From [Borrelia] lusitaniae (GTDB taxonomy: Bacteria; Spirochaetota; Spirochaetia; Borreliales; Borreliaceae), in contig NZ_CP124050.1 of assembly GCF_030440365.1 (NCBI RefSeq), positions 62,001 to 126,000 on the forward strand: a stretch of DNA of 64,000 nt. The letters are read 5' to 3'. Under the pieces are notes generated by a model, which was given only the letters and a program-made list of their open reading frames with translations, was not told the origin of the DNA and did no database searches. The position numbers and the translations under genes were made by a program. Positions 58,617 to 64,000 of the stretch are shown here, piece after piece; position 1 is the stretch's first letter, and every line of letters begins with the position of its first letter.

Positions 58617-59399
58617 TTATTCCCCCCTCTCTTCAATAGAATCACTTTTATCATTTTTAATTTCAATTTCTTTCATCAAATCTTCTTCATTCAAATTTTC
58701 AATTATTTGAATACCAACCTCTTTATCACTTTCTAAAATAGCATCAGATATTATTTTGGTAAACAAAGCAACAGAACGAATTGCATCATCATTGCCAGGA
58801 ATTGGGCAATCAATAACATCAGGATTACAATTTGTATCAACCACAGAAATAATCGGAATTTTTAATTTTCTAGCTTCATTAATAGCTATTTGTTCTCGCT
58901 TAGGATCAATGATAAAAATAGCACCGGGAAGCATTTCCATGTCTTTGATACCTGTTAAATTTTTAGCTAATTTTAATTTTTCACGATTAAGCTGTGAAAT
59001 CTCTTTCTTGCTTATCATATCAAAAGTTCCATCAACTTCCATCTTTTCTAACTTTTTCAATTTTTGAACAGATTTTCTAATCGTATTAAAATTAGAAAGC
59101 ATACCCCCAAGCCATCTATTGTTCACATATGGCATATCACTTCTTCTTGCTTCTTGTTCGATTATCTCACTAGCTTGCTTTTTGGTTCCAACAAAAAGCA
59201 CCTTTTTACCATCTTTTATCACACTTTGAACAAGCTCATAAGAATCTTTAATACCCTGCAAAGTCTTTTGAAGATCTAAAATATGTATTTCATTTCTTTC
59301 AGAAAAAATAAATCTTTTCATTCTCGGATCAAGCCTTTTTACCTGATGACCAAAATGAACTCCGGCTTCCAACAAGCTCTTCATTGTAATAATTGCCAA
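58617..59399 (-). CDS. rpsB: 30S ribosomal protein S2
   Basis: This 260-residue small-subunit protein has conserved stretches: [66 protein letters not shown] and [53 protein letters not shown]. An acidic tail follows. The start is TTG 59399, with AGGAGG 5 bases upstream. A promoter on this strand lies at 59467-59494. Confidence 0.96.
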   Translation of the reverse strand: MAIITMKSLLEAGVHFGHQVKRLDPRMKRFIFSERNEIHILDLQKTLQGIKDSYELVQSVIKDGKKVLFVGTKKQASEIIEQEARRSDMPYVNNRWLGGMLSNFNTIRKSVQKLKKLEKMEVDGTFDMISKKEISQLNREKLKLAKNLTGIKDMEMLPGAIFIIDPKREQIAINEARKLKIPIISVVDTNCNPDVIDCPIPGNDDAIRSVALFTKIISDAILESDKEVGIQIIENLNEEDLMKEIEIKNDKSDSIEERGE

Positions 59400-59466
59400 A
59401 TCAACCTCCTATTATCCTTCTCTTTTACTCACCATGAAAACACATAGCGGAAATTAATCCTCTCCT

Positions 59467-59494
59467 TTTATAAGAATATAATAAAACAATCCAA
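59467..59494 (-). promoter_or_regulatory. Candidate promoter of rpsB-tsf-frr
   Basis: On the minus strand TTGGAT (59494-59489), a 16-base spacer and TATAAA (59472-59467) would start transcription near 59459. The leader of about 60 bases includes a tiny frame, ATG TGT TTT CAT GGT GAG TAA, at 59436-59416, whose use is doubtful. Confidence 0.45.
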
Positions 59495-59614
59495 TTAATA
59501 AGTCCACTGCACTAAAAATAAACATTATTTTTTTAATATTTTTTATTAACAAATTATATTAATGAAAAATATTAAAAGCTAAACTAATATCTAACATTTT
59601 TAGAAATCATTTTT

Positions 59615-59893
59615 TTATAAATCGTTCTTATTTCTTTCAGAGAATTTAATCAAGCCTATTAAAAAAACTGAACCCAAAATAGGAAATAAATAAAGAATAA
59701 AATCTATTTGCCTTTCATAATAATCAGAATAGAAAAAAGGAATAAAAAACAGAAATACAATGCCACCTAAAAAACTTATTAAATAAACTACTAAAAACTT
59801 AAAATTCAATATGTTTAAAAACACAACAAAAAAGCTTACAAAAAAAGAAATAACAATGTTTGTTAAAATCAAATGAGAAAAAAATACTATCAT
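59615..59893 (-). CDS. Small membrane protein, unknown function
   Basis: This 92-residue protein is mostly hydrophobic, with three membrane spans near residues 3-28, 30-55 and 68-86. A short charged tail (KFSERNKNDL) follows. No family is recognised. It lies 19 bases downstream of the lipoprotein gene and is probably cotranscribed with it. Confidence 0.65.
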   Translation of the reverse strand: MIVFFSHLILTNIVISFFVSFFVVFLNILNFKFLVVYLISFLGGIVFLFFIPFFYSDYYERQIDFILYLFPILGSVFLIGLIKFSERNKNDL

Positions 59894-59912
59894 ACTCTCC
59901 CCTTAAAAACAA

Positions 59913-60668
59913 TTAGTCAGACAAACTAAATCCTGACAAATCCCCAATATCAACAAGAACACTATAAGCATCATCAATAATGCTGCCCACACCCATAATA
60001 AAAATTGCCAAATTATATTTAGGAGCAATATCTTTTGTAAAAAAATCGTCATTTATATGTTTTAGATCAATTGGTCTTTTCTCTTTATCTAAAAGATCAG
60101 ACTTTTTAATAGATTTTGAAAAACCCATATATTCCCCTTTCTCAATATAAGACCTATATATATTTTTCCTCTCAAGAAGAGGAGACGAAGAAGTATTTCC
60201 ATTTCTTACAATAATAAAAGCCTCACCGGGAACATCTTTTCTTAATTCTCCAAAATTTATTTCAAAATATAAAGGCAATTTGCTATCAACCCATTCTTTA
60301 TTTAATTTAAAAACAGGTTTACCCGAATAAACAGTAGAACTCAAATTTATTTTATAAAACCCTCTATTATTAAATTCACTAATATTGTCAAAAACGCCCT
60401 TTAAGGCTTCAAAATCTCTCTCTACGCTTTTCCGAAAACTACTTATATGATAATTAGCACCTTCTGGATAAAACTTATAATATATATCAAAACCCTTTAA
60501 TTTTTCAGCTTCTTGATTAGAAAAATAACCTGCTGGCAAAAAAAAGGCTACAGAATCTCTTGAAATTCGATTATCAATCTTTTTTGGAGAAGGAAGTATT
60601 AAAATATTATCAAGACCACATCCAAGAAAACCCAGACAAAGTACAAAATATAAGATGAAAAAATTTAT
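59913..60668 (-). CDS. Probable lipoprotein, unknown function; start codon uncertain (ATA?)
   Basis: This protein of about 251 residues has a hydrophobic N-terminus ending in a lipobox-like GFLGC, so it is probably lipid-modified. The mature part is soluble with no recognised family. It contains a long DFEALKGVFDNI...INFGELRKDVPGEAFIIVRNG region. A perfect AGGAGG lies at 60678-60673 and the first codon after it is ATA (60668-60666). No ATG, GTG or TTG stands at a normal distance. A frame from TTG 60692 exists but has no SD of its own and would contain the AGGAGG. An ATG-to-ATA change at the start is possible. Confidence 0.65.
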   Translation of the reverse strand: MNFFILYFVLCLGFLGCGLDNILILPSPKKIDNRISRDSVAFFLPAGYFSNQEAEKLKGFDIYYKFYPEGANYHISSFRKSVERDFEALKGVFDNISEFNNRGFYKINLSSTVYSGKPVFKLNKEWVDSKLPLYFEINFGELRKDVPGEAFIIVRNGNTSSSPLLERKNIYRSYIEKGEYMGFSKSIKKSDLLDKEKRPIDLKHINDDFFTKDIAPKYNLAIFIMGVGSIIDDAYSVLVDIGDLSGFSLSD

Positions 60669-60693
60669 AAAACCTCCTACCAAAAAATACAAA

Positions 60694-61305
60694 TTAATTT
60701 TGCTTAAGTTCTAAAATTTTATTATTTGCTATATTTATATATAAATTATTTTCATACGGAAACTTAACAATCTCTTCATATACTCTCAAAGCAAGATCTT
60801 TATCTTTTTCCTCAATCAATATTGCCTTGCTCAAAAGAGCTCTTACCTTTAAAAAGTCTAAACTAGTACTATTAATAAGATCCTCATAAACCAATAAAGC
60901 ATCTTCTTTTAATCCCATTTTTTCATAAACTGAAGCTTTATTAATAAAAGCAATTTCGCTTTCAATACCTTTTGCCTTAATAACAATATCTAAATCCTTA
61001 ATAGCCTCATCATACTGTGCTTGACTTTGCAAATAAAAAGCTCTGGCCAAATAAAACCTTGAAATAAAGTAAGATGAAATTTCTTTTTCCTTTGAAATAA
61101 GTTCATTTATCTTAAGAGATATTGTTTCCCTCTCTTTGACATCATTTTCTTTTAAATAATCATTTAAATTCTTTTCAAGATTTTCTACTATTTCTCCACC
61201 ACTTTTTACATAATCTTTGCCTAAAGAATTATAAAAAACAACAATAACAGATACAAACACAAAAATAATAGCAATAAAGAAAACTAAAAGATTATTCTTA
61301 GCCAT
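60694..61305 (-). CDS. Membrane-anchored TPR protein
   Basis: This 203-residue protein has an N-terminal span (LLVFFIAIIFVFVSVIVVFYN, residues 5-25) and an extracytoplasmic helical domain with TPR-like repeats (SRFYLARAFYLQSQAQYDEAIKDLDIVIKAKGIESEIAFINKASVYEKMGLKEDALLVYEDLI). It resembles small bacterial YfgM-type TPR proteins in layout. Its ATG overlaps the rpsA stop as TAATG. The partner is unknown. Confidence 0.75.
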   Translation of the reverse strand: MAKNNLLVFFIAIIFVFVSVIVVFYNSLGKDYVKSGGEIVENLEKNLNDYLKENDVKERETISLKINELISKEKEISSYFISRFYLARAFYLQSQAQYDEAIKDLDIVIKAKGIESEIAFINKASVYEKMGLKEDALLVYEDLINSTSLDFLKVRALLSKAILIEEKDKDLALRVYEEIVKFPYENNLYINIANNKILELKQN

Positions 61306-62960
61306 TATTCACCCCTCTTTAGCAAATTTTCAAATGGCTTATAAGATTCCTCATCATTGCCCTTAAATAGATAAGAAGAAATCTCTTCTCTTGATCTTTG
61401 ATTTTCATACTCCCTATAAGAGAGCAACACCGATCTATCTTTAGGATCAATGCCTGTTATTACAACTTTAAGCTTGTCTCCAATGTTTAATTTTTCAAAA
61501 GTTTCTAAACTAGATTCTTTTGTATCTCCTAGTTGAATTTTACTAATAAATCCCATTATTTTATTATAAACTCTTACTTGAAAGCCTTTTGACTTTTTCT
61601 CTACAATCTCAACCTCAATAGTATCGCCTTTTTTATAACTTTTAGAAAAATCTTCCCAAGGACTCTCTTCTAACTGCTTGATTCCCAATCTAACATTTCT
61701 CTTTCGTCTGTCAACTTCAAGCACTTTGCCATTCACTAAATCGCCTATCTTGAAATATTCTTCAGGATCAATCTCTTCAAGCCAAGAAATATCAAACTTA
61801 CTCACATAGGCATCTATACCTTCTTCAATATTTACAAAAGCACCTGTTTTTGTAATATTAGTAACAACTCCTTGAACAACCCTTCCAATAGGATATTTCT
61901 CATTTAATCTCTCCCAAGGATTCTCATTGATCTGCTTAATGCCTAGCGATATTTTTTGATTTTCTTTATCTATTTCTAAAATCTTAACTTCTACCATTTG
62001 ACCAAGTTTTATTAATTCTTGAGGACTCTTTATTACTCTTATCCAAGAAAAATTACTTATATGTAAAAACCCGGACAATTCGCTGTCAAGCTCAATAACA
62101 GCTCCAAAAGGCAAGATTTTTACAACTTTTCCTTTTACAATGCTATCAATTTTATATTTAACATCTACAAAGTCCCAAGGATTTGCTTTTAAAGCCTTAA
62201 GGGATAATTCCATTTTGCCTGTTTGTGGATTTATTTTAATAATTTTCAACTTTAACTTATCGCCAACTCTAACAAAATCTTCAATATTTTCAACTTGATT
62301 AAAGGCAATATTTCTTTTATGTAAAATTCCTGTAACAAAATTTTTGATTTTTACAATCGCACCATATTCTGTAATACGATCAACTACACCGTCAATTACA
62401 TCTCCCTCATTGTAAGAGCCTACCATCTCTATTCTCTTAGCAAGATCTCTTTCTTTTTCCAAAGTTCGCCTATCAAGAATAAGTCTCAAACCACCCACTT
62501 CGCTTGCTTCAAGGATATAAAATTCAACAATAGAGCCTCTTTTTAATTTCTCGTCCTTAGATTTAGAGCTCAAATAAAAAGGCATAAATCCAGAAACATT
62601 TTCATTAATTTGAATCTTATAACCATTTGGAAGCTCAACTAACACTTTGCCTTTAATTACTTTTTTATTTTGAATATATTCATTTACTTTATCTTGAAAA
62701 TTTAAAGAATCGAGTTTTTCAACACTTAAAATCAAACCCAATTCTCCACCTATTCTTACAACGATTGCTTCAAGTCTATCACCAATTTTAGGAACATTTT
62801 CAAATTCTTCAATCTTTATAAAGCCCTCGGATTTGTAACCAATATCTACTAGAACATAATCCTTCATAATATTAACAATCGTCCCAGAAACACGACTTCC
62901 AAGTTCTACTCTTTCAAGCACTTTCAAATAATTTTCTTGTAAATCTTTTTGATTTTCCAT
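61305..62960 (-). CDS. rpsA: 30S ribosomal protein S1
   Basis: This protein of about 551 residues unfolds and delivers mRNA to the 30S subunit. I count six S1/OB repeats, for example GSRVSGTIVNIMKDYVLVDIGYKSEGFIKIEEF, GDVIDGVVDRITEYGAIVKIKNFVTGILHKRNI and GRVVQGVVTNITKTGAFVNIEEGIDAYVSKFDIS. The start is ATG 62960, since AGAGG lies 5 bases upstream. The GTG at 62966 overlaps the cmk stop and sits inside the SD region. cmk-rpsA is the common order. Confidence 0.94.
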   Translation of the reverse strand: MENQKDLQENYLKVLERVELGSRVSGTIVNIMKDYVLVDIGYKSEGFIKIEEFENVPKIGDRLEAIVVRIGGELGLILSVEKLDSLNFQDKVNEYIQNKKVIKGKVLVELPNGYKIQINENVSGFMPFYLSSKSKDEKLKRGSIVEFYILEASEVGGLRLILDRRTLEKERDLAKRIEMVGSYNEGDVIDGVVDRITEYGAIVKIKNFVTGILHKRNIAFNQVENIEDFVRVGDKLKLKIIKINPQTGKMELSLKALKANPWDFVDVKYKIDSIVKGKVVKILPFGAVIELDSELSGFLHISNFSWIRVIKSPQELIKLGQMVEVKILEIDKENQKISLGIKQINENPWERLNEKYPIGRVVQGVVTNITKTGAFVNIEEGIDAYVSKFDISWLEEIDPEEYFKIGDLVNGKVLEVDRRKRNVRLGIKQLEESPWEDFSKSYKKGDTIEVEIVEKKSKGFQVRVYNKIMGFISKIQLGDTKESSLETFEKLNIGDKLKVVITGIDPKDRSVLLSYREYENQRSREEISSYLFKGNDEESYKPFENLLKRGE

Positions 62961-62962
62961 TC

Positions 62963-63628
62963 TCACCTCTCTCTTACTTTTTTCAAATTAAACTTTTCTA
63001 TTATAATATTACATACATCGTCTAATCCTTTGTAGCTTGTATCAAGGTAAAAAACCCCTTTTGATAATTTTAACCTACCATATTGTTTTTTCTTGTCAAC
63101 ATCATCTCTTATTTTAAGAGTTCGCTCTAATTCTTCTAAAGTCTCATTCCCATTTCTTTGCTTATATCGCCTCAAAGCTCGAACTTTAACAGAAGCATCA
63201 AGATATATTTTGAATTCAGATTCTGGAAAAACAATAGTAGTAATATCTCTACCTTCTATTATATAATTACCATCACTAAATTTAACAACATCTCTTAATT
63301 TTTTATTCACAATGTTTCTTATTCCAAGATAAGAAGAATAAAAAGAAACTTGAAAATCAATCTTATCGTTTAAAATTTGATTTTCAACATTCTCTCCATT
63401 AAGCAAAAACTTGGAATCAGTAAAACTTATATCATTCTCAAGAATTAAATTTAAAAGTTTGCTCTCACTAATAAAATCGCAGCTACTCATAAGAGATCTT
63501 TGGGCAATTAAAGTTATTATCCTATAAAGATATCCAGAACTGATAAATTTATAATCCAGTTTTATACCAAGCTCTCTTGCAATTGAACTTTTTCCTGATG
63601 CTGAAGGTCCATCAATTGCTATTATCAT
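62963..63628 (-). CDS. cmk: Cytidylate kinase
   Basis: This 221-residue kinase phosphorylates CMP and dCMP. The P-loop AIDGPSASGKSSIAREL is at residues 4-20. RITTIVFPESE-type motif is seen as YIIEGRDITTIVFPESEFKIYLDASVKVRALRRYKQ, followed by the lid R-rich region and YLDTSYKGLDDV near the end. It overlaps the pseudouridine synthase gene by 17 bases upstream and leads into rpsA. Confidence 0.95.
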   Translation of the reverse strand: MIIAIDGPSASGKSSIARELGIKLDYKFISSGYLYRIITLIAQRSLMSSCDFISESKLLNLILENDISFTDSKFLLNGENVENQILNDKIDFQVSFYSSYLGIRNIVNKKLRDVVKFSDGNYIIEGRDITTIVFPESEFKIYLDASVKVRALRRYKQRNGNETLEELERTLKIRDDVDKKKQYGRLKLSKGVFYLDTSYKGLDDVCNIIIEKFNLKKVRER

Positions 63629-64000
63629 TTAACTTCTCCAGCATAGATTTCAACCTATTTATCTTAACCAAAGGAACAATTTTTACTTGACCTTCCTTTA
63701 AACTATCCAAACTAATATTGCCAATTCTAATTCTATGAATTCTTTTTAAAAAAATATTTTTACTTAAAAACACTTTTCTTATTTCCCTATTTTTTCCTTC
63801 TTCTAAAATCAATCTAGCAGAATTTTTATTTAAAATTTCATAAAATTTTAATTTAAAAAAATCTTTTTCTACCTTTATACCCGATTTAAAAGAAATAAGC
63901 AAATTCTCATCAATATCTTTTTTTGATTCAATAATATATTCTCTTTCAACTTTTTGCCTTGGATGAATAATATCATTTGCAAATTGCCCATCATTAGTGA
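63612..64000 (-). CDS. rRNA pseudouridine synthase, RsuA/RluB family (partial)
   Basis: The frame is open to the right window edge, so the 5' part is missing. The visible 129 residues include TNDGQFANDIIHPRQKVEREYIIE, the RsuA/RluB/RluE family stretch after the catalytic Asp region, and LILEEGKNREIRKVF, the conserved family R-E-I-R motif. It should isomerise a uridine in 16S or 23S rRNA. Which one cannot be told without the N-terminus. The S4-like domain and catalytic motif lie outside the window. Confidence 0.88.
   Translation of the reverse strand, partial: TNDGQFANDIIHPRQKVEREYIIESKKDIDENLLISFKSGIKVEKDFFKLKFYEILNKNSARLILEEGKNREIRKVFLSKNIFLKRIHRIRIGNISLDSLKEGQVKIVPLVKINRLKSMLEKLNDNSN

Noticed and set aside
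59416..59436. Six-codon leader frame (MCFHGE) upstream of rpsB
   Set aside because: No SD is well placed and the peptide shows no attenuation-like codon run. Noted within the promoter entry only.

Overview
The window is a 64 kb piece of the linear chromosome of a Lyme-group Borrelia (Borreliella, B. burgdorferi sensu lato). The evidence is strong AT richness, a V-type ATPase cluster in place of an F-type one, a lone LDH, a minimal Fe-S assembly pair, HtrA and MalX proteins of Borrelia type, and a gene order that matches what I remember of B31 BB0066/67 to BB0129. That locus correspondence is from memory and was not checked. Coding density is very high: no gene-free stretch exceeds 300 bases, and I saw no tRNA, rRNA, IS element, phage gene or CRISPR array.

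Layout. Positions 1-1837 (-) hold the start of a secreted-protein gene and an M24B aminopeptidase. Positions 1952-16512 (+) form one tightly packed run: HAD phosphatase, M29 aminopeptidase, a DUF212 membrane protein, three membrane proteins that include an Rnf-like pair, prfB with its programmed frameshift, a PEGA-domain protein, ftsY, a repeat protein and a LolCDE-like exporter. Positions 16522-18130 (-) are two unknown genes. Positions 18310-21727 (+) are sufS, a SufU-like scaffold and comM. Positions 21757-37451 (-) are ldh, lepA, a TPR protein, the V-ATPase operon (E, DUF2764 protein, A, B, D, I, K), an unknown gene, mutS2, rsgA and murI. Positions 37616-39548 (+) are asnS and a SPOR-like protein. 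Positions 39545-46957 (-) are a phosphoribosyltransferase, htrA, map, a TPR protein, nusB, a parvulin and a thiolase. Positions 47094-48464 (+) hold a lone exported protein. Positions 48484-53422 (-) are dnaB, rplI, rpsR, ssb, rpsF and malX. Positions 53623-54324 (+) hold a hemolysin III family protein. Positions 54317-64000 (-) are rseP, cdsA, uppS, frr, tsf, rpsB, three envelope proteins, rpsA, cmk and an rRNA pseudouridine synthase cut by the window edge.

The most interesting signal is at 6059-8931. A 771-residue protein reads as an RnfC-like domain fused to an RnfD-like membrane domain. It is followed, with a 4-base overlap, by an RnfA-like protein. In all three parts the residues that normally carry redox centres (RnfC 4Fe-4S cysteines, RnfD flavin-threonine motif, RnfA membrane cysteines) are absent although the reading frames are intact. 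This looks like an Rnf/Nqr-type membrane complex stripped of electron transfer, and I know of no description of it.

Other signals are four consecutive inverted repeats between sufS and sufU, a 28-base perfect palindrome beside the sufS promoter, two candidate leaderless mRNAs, a possible ATA start codon, a candidate S6:S18 leader, and convergent genes whose stop codons overlap. Many genes use GTG or TTG starts, and several starts were placed from the Shine-Dalgarno (SD) sequence.
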